Made by a program: the position numbers and the translations under genes
Origin: a virus
DNA length: 33,878 nt
Virus record (IMG/VR): IMGVR_UViG_3300049893_001811
Location: 1 to 33,878 of that record
Direction: 5' to 3' (one strand)
Shown here: positions 7,387 to 13,380 of the stretch, piece by piece
How the letters are laid out: every line of letters starts with the position of its first letter
Position numbering within the stretch: the first letter of the stretch is position 1
The notes under the pieces: model-generated
Told to the model about the DNA's origin: nothing
What the model saw: only the letters and a program-made list of their open reading frames with translations
The model's database searches: none

Positions 7387-7736
7387 TCGGTCCACCAGGC
7401 ACGCAGTGCTGACTCGGCCTTGCGCTCGTCGTGGCGAGCCTTCTTGCACTCGTCGGAGCACAGGAGCTGCTGGGCGCTGTACGGCCTGAACTTGTCGCCG
7501 CAGTGCAGGCACGGCCGTCCGATGTCGGCCGTCCTGCGCCACTCGCGCCGCTGCCGGGCGCTCATGCCCCCATACACGCCGTCCTTCTCGAAGGCGTTCT
7601 CCTCGAGGCACTGCTCGGTGACCGGGCAGCCTTGGCAGATGGCGACGGCGGCGAGGAACCCGGCCGTGTCGCCCCTCGTGGGGAAGAACACCTCGGCGTC
7701 GACGCCGAGGCAGTTGGCCTCCTGGTGCCAGGTCAC
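7383..7736 (-). CDS. WhiB-like protein fused to a C-terminal zinc ribbon, 117 aa
   Basis: Residues 1-68 carry the WhiB set: C9, C34-x2-C37-x5-C43, and a G-V-Y-G-G turn at 53-57 followed by a basic R-Q-R-R. Residues 76-97 then hold a second four-cysteine set, C76-x2-C79 and C93-x3-C97 (C-S-D-E-C), which looks like a small treble-clef or ribbon zinc site followed by a basic helix. Iron-sulfur binding is expected from the family; zinc binding in the second part is inferred. GTG 7736 overlaps the upstream stop (GTGA). The extra domain could give it sequence-specific DNA contacts that ordinary WhiB proteins weakly have. Confidence 0.82.
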   Translation of the reverse strand: MTWHQEANCLGVDAEVFFPTRGDTAGFLAAVAICQGCPVTEQCLEENAFEKDGVYGGMSARQRREWRRTADIGRPCLHCGDKFRPYSAQQLLCSDECKKARHDERKAESALRAWWTE

Positions 7737-8344
7737 GCCGCCCCCTGGTACTCGGCGCCCGACAGCGACATCAGCACGCCCACGAACTGCCACTGGCGGC
7801 GGCAGGCGCGCGAACTGCAGCGCAGCATCTGCGTGACCCGTAGCCCTGAGCTTGTCGTGGCCGAGGGCGTCTGCTGCACGACGTGGCTGCCGCAGTGCGG
7901 GCAGGACACCGGGATGCGCAGCTCGGGCACCACGTCGGGCACCGGCTCGGCGGCCTTGGCCGAAGCGGCCAGTCCTCGGTTGTACGCCGTCTGTGCCGCC
8001 GTGCACTCGTCGCAGCGGCACCCGGCGTTGTAGGTGCGCCGCTCGCCGTGCTGGCGCTCCGGCCTTCGGGAGACGCCCCCGTTGCGCTCGGAGTACCGCT
8101 TGCGCTGGTAGGCGGCCTCGGCGGCCCGGCACTCCTCGCACCTGCACCCGCCGGCGTACATGGGGCGCGTCCCATGCTCCTTGGCGGCCGGACGCCTGCG
8201 CACGTCGCCCCTCTTGCGTGCCTCGTAGCGCTCCTTGGCGTAGGCGGCCTGAGCCGTCTTGCACTCCTCGCAGCGGCAGCCCGCCTGGTAGGTGGCGGTC
8301 AGGCCGTGCTGGCGCTCTGACATCGGGATCTTGCGGCGGGGCAT
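7733..8344 (-). CDS. Triple CRC-x2-C zinc repeat protein with C-terminal ribbon, 203 aa
   Basis: A module of about 40 residues (H-G, then Y-x-A/G-G-C-R-C-x2-C and A-x2-A-Y) occurs three times. Its cysteines are C23/C25/C28, C67/C69/C72 and C109/C111/C114. A separate ribbon follows with C148-x2-C151 and C176-x4-C181. Linkers between repeats are rich in Arg and Lys. The repeat is a pattern seen in actinobacterial phage proteins, usually without an assigned function. DNA or RNA binding is inferred from metal sites plus basic linkers. ATG 8344 shares one base with the upstream stop (TGATG), and the stop overlaps the WhiB start. Together with the WhiB pair it forms a run of metal-binding regulatory candidates. 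Confidence 0.8.
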   Translation of the reverse strand: MPRRKIPMSERQHGLTATYQAGCRCEECKTAQAAYAKERYEARKRGDVRRRPAAKEHGTRPMYAGGCRCEECRAAEAAYQRKRYSERNGGVSRRPERQHGERRTYNAGCRCDECTAAQTAYNRGLAASAKAAEPVPDVVPELRIPVSCPHCGSHVVQQTPSATTSSGLRVTQMLRCSSRACRRQWQFVGVLMSLSGAEYQGAA

Positions 8345-8550
8345 CAGCGTCCCCTCCGCAGCACGGCCAGCACCCGGCCCAGCACGTCGTCGTCCGACCG
8401 CAGGGCGAGCTTCTCGGCCGCGGCGATGTTGGCGCGCAGCTGCTCGACCTCGATCGTCAGGCGCCGGTGGTCGACCTCGAGCAGGCGAAGACGACCCTCG
8501 AGCTGCGTGACGCCCAGCCAGCGGCGGACCCACTCCACGACGGGGCCCAT
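8344..8550 (-). CDS. Small coiled-coil protein, 68 aa
   Basis: The sequence starts with an amphipathic helix containing W7 and W11, then residues 18-52 form a heptad-like helix (Leu/Ile/Val at regular positions with Arg and Glu), and the end is basic (L-R-R-G-R). It joins its neighbours by TGATG on both sides. No family recognised; a DNA- or membrane-associated oligomer is possible. Real gene status rests on coupling and codon bias. Confidence 0.6.
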   Translation of the reverse strand: MGPVVEWVRRWLGVTQLEGRLRLLEVDHRRLTIEVEQLRANIAAAEKLALRSDDDVLGRVLAVLRRGR

Positions 8551-8915
8551 CAGCGCGTCGCCCACGGCCTGGTGCCGTGCTTGGTCCGCATCACGAGCGC
8601 CGCCCTGACGTTGCAGGTGGCGTCGCCCCAGCTGTAGTTGGTGCAGCCCACGGCCCGGTAGAACGGGTTGGAGTAGCGGAGCAGCATCTGGAAGCAGCCA
8701 CGGGCCGAGGAGCGCCGGTTCGCTGCCGTCGGGATGCCACGGGACTCCCGGTGGACGATGCGGTGGGCCCACGCCTGCCACGCCGGCGGCCAGTAGGCGT
8801 CGACCGCTGCGTGGCACGGGCCGGAGTACCCGGCGTGCGCCGGTGCGGCGCCGGCCGGAGCAGTGGCGAGCCCGGCCGGCGCCAGGAGCAGGAGGACGAC
8901 CAGGGCGCGCCTCAT
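8550..8915 (-). CDS. Secreted lytic-transglycosylase-like protein, 121 aa
   Basis: A signal peptide is clear: M-R-R, a Leu/Val-rich core at about 4-12, and an Ala-rich region ending near A28. The mature part has the catalytic-Glu segment H-R-E57-S-R-G, then S70-A-R-G-C-F-Q-M, which matches the E-S motif and the G-x-x-Q/M-Q core of SLT/resuscitation-promoting-type muralytic domains. Cysteines 34, 74, 91 and 101 could form two disulfides, as expected outside the cell. Such enzymes cleave the glycan of peptidoglycan. It starts at ATG 8915 (ATGA with the upstream stop) inside the early operon, far from the lysis genes. The domain is short compared with usual SLT enzymes (about 110-150 residues). 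Confidence 0.78.
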   Translation of the reverse strand: MRRALVVLLLLAPAGLATAPAGAAPAHAGYSGPCHAAVDAYWPPAWQAWAHRIVHRESRGIPTAANRRSSARGCFQMLLRYSNPFYRAVGCTNYSWGDATCNVRAALVMRTKHGTRPWATR

Positions 8916-9130
8916 CGGTCCACCTCCTCGAACTCGAGGGTCAGCGGCGCCGGGCGCTCGCCCAGCACGTCGGCGAGGTTCTCGCAGACGTTGATGAGCT
9001 TGCGGCGCAGCGTGTCGAGGGCGTTGCCGAGGTCGTAGACCTCGTGGTGGATGGCGTCGAGCTCGATCTGGACGCTCTCGGCGAGCTCCACGAGCTCGGC
9101 CACGAAGATCGGATCGTGCATGTCGGTCAC
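8912..9130 (-). CDS. Small acidic helical protein, 72 aa
   Basis: GTG 9130 overlaps the upstream TGA (GTGA) and the stop overlaps the transglycosylase start (ATGA). Residues 8-60 are one or two long helices rich in Glu, Leu, Ile and Asp with heptad-like spacing; the protein is strongly acidic. No family recognised. Its place directly before the secreted enzyme gives no firm clue to function. Confidence 0.6.
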   Translation of the reverse strand: MTDMHDPIFVAELVELAESVQIELDAIHHEVYDLGNALDTLRRKLINVCENLADVLGERPAPLTLEFEEVDR

Positions 9131-9405
9131 TGGTCGTTCTCCTTGGTGATGTCGGCGACCTCGGCGAGCACGTCGTCGAGGCCTAGGTCGGTGGCGCACC
9201 GGCTGAACCAGCCGGGGCAGCGGTCATCGAGGTCGTAGGTGGCGATGGCGGCAGCCAGCTCGGAGCGGTGCCGCCGGACGCGCTTGCCGTCCGGCGTGTG
9301 GACGTCGAACCAGCCGTCGGCCATCGGGACGATGCGGCGGCTGTCGGCGGCCGGCTGGAACCGGCCGTCGGCCTTGCCGCCCTTCCTGGCGGGTGCCCGG
9401 CCCAT
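9127..9405 (-). CDS. Unknown protein, 92 aa
   Basis: The N-terminal 25 residues are basic and Gly/Ala-rich, probably disordered. Residues 28-50 look like a small beta hairpin (W32-F-D-V-H, then K-R-V-R-R-H-R). A helical acidic C-terminus (about 72-92) follows. Two cysteines (C63, C70) lie near W66. The start ATG 9405 shares a base with the upstream stop (TGATG). No family recognised. Confidence 0.6.
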   Translation of the reverse strand: MGRAPARKGGKADGRFQPAADSRRIVPMADGWFDVHTPDGKRVRRHRSELAAAIATYDLDDRCPGWFSRCATDLGLDDVLAEVADITKENDQ

Positions 9406-9692
9406 CAGGCACCGTCCTCGTCGTTGCGGCGCTCGAGGCGCACGACCTCGGCCAGCGGGTGGGCCGTCGGGTGGTGGCGCTGGGCCCGCTGCTCCTCGAG
9501 CAGCTGCACCCGGCCGGTGGTGAAGCCGTTGGCGTAGCCCTCGCGCCAGGTGCGCACGAGCTGGTCACGGTCGGCCGAGCGGTCCTTGCCCTCGGCCTGG
9601 TACTCGGCGGCCACCTTGGTGGCGGTGCCGACGACCACGCCGACGAACAGGCCTGTGGCGAACGACGCCGCAGTCAGCAGCACGGCGCTCAT
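9405..9692 (-). CDS. Single-pass membrane protein, 95 aa
   Basis: Residues 2-26 form one hydrophobic segment (Leu, Val, Ala, Gly; G-L-F-V-G-V-V-V-G core), followed by a positively charged, helical cytoplasmic-type tail of about 65 residues containing many Arg, Glu and Gln. This arrangement resembles small phage membrane anchors. ATG 9692 overlaps the upstream stop (ATGA). No function recognised. Confidence 0.65.
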   Translation of the reverse strand: MSAVLLTAASFATGLFVGVVVGTATKVAAEYQAEGKDRSADRDQLVRTWREGYANGFTTGRVQLLEEQRAQRHHPTAHPLAEVVRLERRNDEDGA

Positions 9693-10003
9693 CGACCGAC
9701 CTCCTTGTCGAGGTCGGCCTCGGCCTCGTCCCTCGCCTCGCGCCAGAACAGGTAGTCCTCGCACTCGTCGGCGATGGGCTGGAAGGTCTTTGTGGCGTTG
9801 TGCGCCATCGACCCGGCGTCGGCGATGCGGCGCAGCACGGTGTCCACGTCGGGCCCTGCGCCGAGGGCGCTGCGGGCACGCTCGGCGAGGAAGACGACGG
9901 CCTCCACCGCCAGCACCACCTTGCGCTGGTAGTCGGCGGGGTCGACCTGGCCGCCGAGGGCGTCGAGCAGGTCGAAGACGGCCTTGGATTCGGTGATGTT
10001 CAT
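9689..10003 (-). CDS. Unknown helical protein, 104 aa
   Basis: The sequence is mostly alpha-helical, with Ala/Leu/Val-rich stretches at 8-17 and 26-43 and an acidic C-terminus (E86-D-Y-L-F-W then R/E/D repeats). It is joined to both neighbours by ATGA overlaps, which supports it as a real gene. No family recognised. Cytoplasmic location is likely because no signal or membrane segment is present. Confidence 0.6.
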   Translation of the reverse strand: MNITESKAVFDLLDALGGQVDPADYQRKVVLAVEAVVFLAERARSALGAGPDVDTVLRRIADAGSMAHNATKTFQPIADECEDYLFWREARDEAEADLDKEVGR

Positions 10004-10149
10004 CGGGCCACCCGCCCGTCCCGCTGGGCGGCGTCGACGATGCGGCCGACACGACGGGCACGGGCCGCAGCCCGGCGCGCCTCGAGCCACCCGCCGACGA
10101 ACGGCACGGCCGTCATGGCGCCGACGGCGGCGAACCCCACGACCCTCAC
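10000..10149 (-). CDS. Tiny membrane-anchored protein, 49 aa
   Basis: GTG 10149 overlaps the upstream TGA (GTGA) and the stop overlaps the next start (ATGA). Residues 2-21 are a hydrophobic helix with Gly and Pro (V-V-G-F-A-A-V-G-A-M), followed by a strongly basic Arg/Ala tail. This makes a single-span protein with a positive inside domain. Function unknown. Confidence 0.55.
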   Translation of the reverse strand: MRVVGFAAVGAMTAVPFVGGWLEARRAAARARRVGRIVDAAQRDGRVAR

Positions 10150-10514
10150 AGCTCGGCCCCGATCTCTCGCAGCTCGGCCACGAGCTGGTCGTCGAGCGGG
10201 TTGGCCCGCACGCTGTCGACGTAGGCCACCAGGCGGCGCAGCGTCGGCAGGAGCAGCGGGTCGAGCTCCTCCTGCTCGGCGAACAGGCGAACGGCCAGGG
10301 CGTCCTGGTCGGTGGCCCGCACGCCGAGGGCGGCGAGGCCCTGCTGCCCGGCGCCGACGAGCTGGCGGCACGCAGCCTCTGCCATCTCGGCGCCTGCGAC
10401 GATGTAGCGCACGCCGTCCGGGAGGTGCAGCCACAGGATGGGCGTGCCGCCCGACCTGCTCAGCTCGGCCGTCGCGACGGACTCTGCCCGCCACGCTCCT
10501 TGGATCTCTGCCAT
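10146..10514 (-). CDS. First gene of the early operon, unknown, 122 aa
   Basis: ATG 10514 is preceded by a strong ribosome site (AAGGGAAGGAA, 6-9 bases upstream) and by the hairpin-rich control region, so it is probably the first gene of the leftward operon. The N-terminal 45 residues include a small beta segment (P29-I-L-W-L-H-L-P-D-G), then two or three helices follow, rich in Leu, Ala and Glu. No family recognised. Operon position makes an immediate-early function plausible; nothing in the sequence proves it. Confidence 0.65.
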   Translation of the reverse strand: MAEIQGAWRAESVATAELSRSGGTPILWLHLPDGVRYIVAGAEMAEAACRQLVGAGQQGLAALGVRATDQDALAVRLFAEQEELDPLLLPTLRRLVAYVDSVRANPLDDQLVAELREIGAEL

Positions 10515-10538
10515 TGTGGGTTCCTTCCCTTGTTGGGA

Positions 10539-10583
10539 CGCACCCGGCCGGAGCTCATTGCCGTGATCAGCCGGCCGGGTGCG
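10539..10583 (-). terminator. 13-bp hairpin in the early-operon leader
   Basis: Bases 10539-10551 and 10571-10583 are perfect inverted complements, with a 19-base loop. The stem is almost all GC. It lies 25 bases upstream of the first early gene on the minus strand. Without a T tract it could be an attenuator, or a stop for transcripts entering from the right. Confidence 0.55.
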
Positions 10584-10630
10584 CACTTGTTGCCCTCCGC
10601 AGTGGTGCGGGGTCCTGTTGCCAGGAGGAA

Positions 10631-10669
10631 GCGGCAGGCCCCCAAGAGAAGGAAGACGGGGCCTGCCGC
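10631..10669 (-). terminator. 12-bp hairpin in the control region
   Basis: Bases 10631-10642 pair perfectly with 10658-10669, leaving a 15-base purine-rich loop. It is the second strong hairpin upstream of the leftward operon. The two hairpins in tandem suggest termination or attenuation, but no T run follows on either strand. Confidence 0.55.
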
Positions 10670-10803
10670 TACCGCCGGGCCCAGGGCGGGCTCTCGGCGG
10701 TCAGGTTCTTCGGTGTGACTCGCGCCACTCGGGCGCAACAATCCGACGCACGGAGGGCGCAGGTGTGCGTACCGTCGCTGCGTGGTTCTGCGGATGTCGG
10801 CTA

Positions 10804-10819
10804 GTTACCGTGCGATAAC
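10804..10819. promoter_or_regulatory. Imperfect palindrome, possible operator
   Basis: The 16-base element begins GTTA and ends TAAC, with 6 of 8 symmetric positions pairing (mismatches at positions 5 and 8 of each half). It is one of the few AT-containing places in the GC-rich divergent region and could bind a repressor or integrase accessory protein. No second copy was found nearby, so the call is tentative. Confidence 0.3.
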
Positions 10820-10867
10820 TCATCGGTCCCTCGGGGCTCGTGCTTCGTGGGCGGGCAACGTAGAGCG

Positions 10868-10897
10868 TTCCGACGCGCAGGTGGTGGATGGTCGGAA
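10868..10897. repeat. 7-bp inverted repeat in the integrase leader
   Basis: TTCCGAC at 10868-10874 is matched by GTCGGAA at 10891-10897 with a 16-base spacer. In the region expected to hold attP, such a pair could flank a crossover core or be a protein-binding site. Only the symmetry is seen; function is inferred. Confidence 0.35.
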
Positions 10898-11024
10898 GAT
10901 TCTTGGCGGCGGGCACGGTAGCGCCGGCCAGAGACACGCCATGACCACAAGTTGCAGACGCAACGCACGGCGCGAAGGCTCCCGCCTCCGTGCCCCTGTA
11001 CGGGGCAGCGAGAGGGAGGAAGAC

Positions 11025-11786
11025 ATGAAGCACCTGACCTTGTCCGCGCTCGTCCCGCTGTGGATCGTGAGCCGCTCGTACCGTCCGGCCTCGGCCCGCC
11101 AGCGGGGCATCCTGCTGGCGCAGTTCGTGGCCGTCGTCGGCGACGTGGCGCCGGCCCAGCTCGACCTGCCCGACGTGCTCGCCTGGTGGGCCACCACGGA
11201 GCGCATGGCGACGAACAGCCGCCGGGCTCACTACATGGCCGTCTCGGGGTTCCTGCGCTGGTGCGTCGCCGTCGGCGCGGCCGAGCGCAACGTCCTCGAC
11301 GCCGTCAAGGTGCCCGCCGAGCCGCGCCTGGTGCCCAAGGCCCTCGACGCCCGGCAGGTCGCCGCAGTGTCCGCAGTGGTGCCCGACGGCCCGATGCGGG
11401 TCGCGTTCGCCCTGGGCCTGCACGCCGGGCTGCGCCGCTCCGAGGTGCTGGCCCTGACCGGCGCCGACGTGCACGACGGCGAGCCGCCGCTGCTGCTCGT
11501 GCGCCGCAAGGGCGGCCACCAGCAGCTCGTGCCCGTCGACCACCCGGTGCTGCGGGCCGTGCTCGCCGGTGCCGGCGACGGGCCGCTGGTGCCGGTCCCC
11601 GCCGGGTCGTTCTCGGCCCGCTGGTGCCGCCTGTTCGCCCAGGCCGGGGTGCGTGGCTCGTTCCACTCGCTGCGCCACACCTGGGCCACCGACGCGCTGG
11701 CGTCGGGGATGTCGGTGCGCACCGTCCAGGAGCGCCTCGGGCACCAGTCGCTCGAGCACACGGCCCGCTACCTGCGGCCCGGCTAG
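11025..11786 (+). CDS. int: Tyrosine recombinase (integrase), short form, 253 aa
   Basis: All catalytic residues of the family are visible: R137 (in A-G-L-R-R-S-E-V), K162 (R-R-K-G-G), H214-x2-R217 (H-S-L-R-H), H240 (L-G-H-Q) and the nucleophile Y249 (T-A-R-Y). The N-terminal 95 residues form a SAM-like core-binding domain. There is no separate arm-type DNA-binding domain, so it is XerC-like in size (253 against 330-400 for lambda-type integrases). ATG 11025 follows AGGGAGGAAG by about 3 bases and a small hairpin (10992-11006). An upstream in-frame extension lacks coding character. It shows that the phage is, or was, temperate. Confidence 0.93.
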   Translation: MKHLTLSALVPLWIVSRSYRPASARQRGILLAQFVAVVGDVAPAQLDLPDVLAWWATTERMATNSRRAHYMAVSGFLRWCVAVGAAERNVLDAVKVPAEPRLVPKALDARQVAAVSAVVPDGPMRVAFALGLHAGLRRSEVLALTGADVHDGEPPLLLVRRKGGHQQLVPVDHPVLRAVLAGAGDGPLVPVPAGSFSARWCRLFAQAGVRGSFHSLRHTWATDALASGMSVRTVQERLGHQSLEHTARYLRPG

Positions 11787-11821
11787 TTCGCAGACAACAG
11801 TCCAAGGGAAGGGACCACACC

Positions 11822-12148
11822 ATGCGACTCACAATGCACAAGCAGATAGACCCGGTACTGCTGCAACAGGCACTCGTCGACGCCTGCGCCCACCTGCGCA
11901 CCGACGACGGCTACCTGTGCCCCAGGCACGTCTACCGGGCGCTGCTGTCGGGCGCCCTCGACGACGCCGTCGTGGCCGAGCAGTGGGGCACCGAGGACGA
12001 GCGGCGGCGCCTGCACCGCAACGACGAGTCACGGCTGGCGTTCGACGCCGCCGTCGTGGCGTCCGTCGTGCCGGGTCCGTGGTTCGTGCCGTTCGAGCCT
12101 TGTGCGGCGCTGCGGAGGGCAGGAGCAGCGCGAGCTAGTCGTGGTTGA
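11822..12148 (+). CDS. Unknown protein downstream of integrase, 108 aa
   Basis: ATG 11822 is preceded by AAGGGAAGGG at good distance, 35 bases after the integrase stop, so the two are likely co-transcribed. The protein is mainly helical, with an H-V-Y-R-A-L-L segment near 40-46, an acidic/basic E-D-E-R-R-R-L helix and a conserved-looking W-F-V-P-F-E-P near 88-94. It is not a recognisable excisionase or repressor; the position makes an accessory recombination or regulatory role possible. Its last 14 bases overlap the end of the convergent holin gene. Confidence 0.6.
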   Translation: MRLTMHKQIDPVLLQQALVDACAHLRTDDGYLCPRHVYRALLSGALDDAVVAEQWGTEDERRRLHRNDESRLAFDAAVVASVVPGPWFVPFEPCAALRRAGAARASRG

Positions 12149-12356
12149 TGGCGGACGCCGAGTCGTGGTCGCTGCCGAGGTCCTTGGAGACCAGGCCGAT
12201 GACCGCGGCAAACCCGGCGGCCACGGCGGCGACGAGGAGCGCCTTGGCGCTGTCCATCGAGGTCACGCCGGCCATCTGCGTCGCAGCCAGGGCGAGGGCC
12301 GCCTGCACGAACGTGCGGACGACCCGCTCGAGCAGGTCCTTCTGGAACTTGGTCAT
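12135..12356 (-). CDS. r1t-type holin, 73 aa
   Basis: The N-terminus has the K-x2-L-E-R-V-V-R-T-F-x-Q-A pattern of the r1t holin family, followed by two hydrophobic segments (about 17-31 and 37-56) joined by a short turn with M-D-S-A-K-A. A polar acidic tail ends the protein. Holins assemble in the cytoplasmic membrane and set the timing of lysis. ATG 12356 has a GAAAGGTGA ribosome site inside the preceding gene's end, 4 bases apart. It is the last gene of the late operon, and its 3' end overlaps the convergent plus-strand gene by 14 bases. Confidence 0.85.
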   Translation of the reverse strand: MTKFQKDLLERVVRTFVQAALALAATQMAGVTSMDSAKALLVAAVAAGFAAVIGLVSKDLGSDHDSASAINHD

Positions 12357-12360
12357 GGGT

Positions 12361-13380
12361 TCACCTTTCGCAGGGGATCGCCGTGCGCCAGCCGAGGCCG
12401 TCGCCCGTGAGGTAGGCCACCGCCTGCTGGGGCGGCTCGACCGGGAAGTTGCACTCGGCGGAGAACGCCGAGTAGCCGACGACGCTGCCGTTCACGGTGA
12501 ACTGCGGGCCGGTCGTCAGCTGGTGCCAGTGGCCGAGGAACAGGTGCTCGAACGGTCGGCCGAGGCCCGCCTGGCGCTGCTGCTTGCGAGCGGTGAGTCG
12601 CATGATCGGGGGCCAGACACCGCCGATCCCCCCGCCGCCCCGTGCCTGGTCGCCGTGGGTGAGCAGGTAGCGGCGGCCGAAGACCTCGAACTCGGCGTCG
12701 CTGGCCTCGTCGATCGACCAGGTGATGCGGGCGTCGTCGGCGGTGAGCCGGGCGACGAGGTGCGCCAGGTGCCAGTCGAGGTTGTCGCGGGCCTTGAGGT
12801 GCGACCGCTTCTTCATGGTCATGCGGCCGTGGTTGCCGACGACGCACGGGACGTGGACGGCGCCGTAGGCGTCGGCCAGCAGCGTGAACGCCGCAGCGAG
12901 CTGCTCCGACCAGTACAGCAACGAGCCAAACATCGTGTCTGCGGCGTCCTGCAGGTGCGCCACGTCGATCGGGCCCGTCATCATGTCGCCGCCCCACAGG
13001 ACGACGACGCCCCGTACGTCGGCGGTGGGGCCGACCTTGGGCAGCTCGGCGAGCCGGTGGGCCCAGCACTTCAGGCGCTCGGTGGCGATGGTGCGGTCGT
13101 AGGCGTTGACGCCGGCCACGTCCTCGGGGCGCACGACCTCGTCGAAGTGGCAGTCGGACAGCATGGCGACCACGACGGCCTCGCCGGTCTTCGGCCGCTT
13201 CTTCAGCGTCCAGCGCGGCGGCCGGGGCCGGAGCCGGTCGATGCCCTCGAGCACGGCCAGGCGGCCGACGGCAAGGTCGAGCGCGTCCTCGGCGGCCTTG
13301 AGCTGCGAGCGCAGCCGGTCGGTGTCCCGGCGGCTGGCGGCGGCGGCGAACTCGTCAAGGCTTGGTCGTTCGTCGCCCAC
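12361..13380 (-). CDS. Calcineurin-like metallophosphoesterase, 339 aa
   Basis: The five metal-binding motifs appear in order: D76-x-H78 (S-D-C-H), G-G-D132, G-N183-H184, H242-G-D, and G-H-W-H at 283-286. They define a two-metal phosphodiesterase. The N-terminal 60 residues are helical (Leu/Ala/Asp) and could oligomerise. The family includes nucleases, cyclic-nucleotide phosphodiesterases and phosphatases, so the substrate is not set by the motifs. Its place between endolysin and holin is not the usual spot for a DNA-repair nuclease. ATG 13380 lies inside the upstream gene (26-base overlap). Confidence 0.85.
   Translation of the reverse strand: MGDERPSLDEFAAAASRRDTDRLRSQLKAAEDALDLAVGRLAVLEGIDRLRPRPPRWTLKKRPKTGEAVVVAMLSDCHFDEVVRPEDVAGVNAYDRTIATERLKCWAHRLAELPKVGPTADVRGVVVLWGGDMMTGPIDVAHLQDAADTMFGSLLYWSEQLAAAFTLLADAYGAVHVPCVVGNHGRMTMKKRSHLKARDNLDWHLAHLVARLTADDARITWSIDEASDAEFEVFGRRYLLTHGDQARGGGGIGGVWPPIMRLTARKQQRQAGLGRPFEHLFLGHWHQLTTGPQFTVNGSVVGYSAFSAECNFPVEPPQQAVAYLTGDGLGWRTAIPCER

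Larger units (their letters stand above)
10515..11024. other. Non-coding control region between divergent operons, likely attP
   Basis: About 510 bases separate the first leftward early gene from the rightward integrase. No frame here looks coding: all open frames read as Arg/Ala/Pro-rich shadows. Two strong GC-rich hairpins (10539-10583 and 10631-10669) lie on the early-operon side. Shorter inverted repeats occur at 10722-10736, 10746-10770, 10868-10897, 10951-10964 and 10992-11006. A near-palindrome with GTTA/TAAC ends is at 10804-10819. Phage attachment sites commonly sit beside the integrase gene, so attP is expected here, but no tRNA-like core was recognised. Convincing -10/-35 pairs were not found. 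Confidence 0.6.

Noticed and set aside
10722-10736. 5-bp inverted repeat as a terminator for the integrase side
   Set aside because: The stem is short, without a T tract, and lies upstream, not downstream, of the integrase.
10579-10818. Small plus-strand frames in the control region as possible cro or excisionase genes
   Set aside because: No ribosome site, shadow-like composition, and they run through the hairpins.
10820-11206. Minus-strand open frame overlapping the control region and integrase
   Set aside because: Arg/Ser/Ala-rich composition, no ribosome site and overlap with the conserved integrase frame mark it as a shadow.
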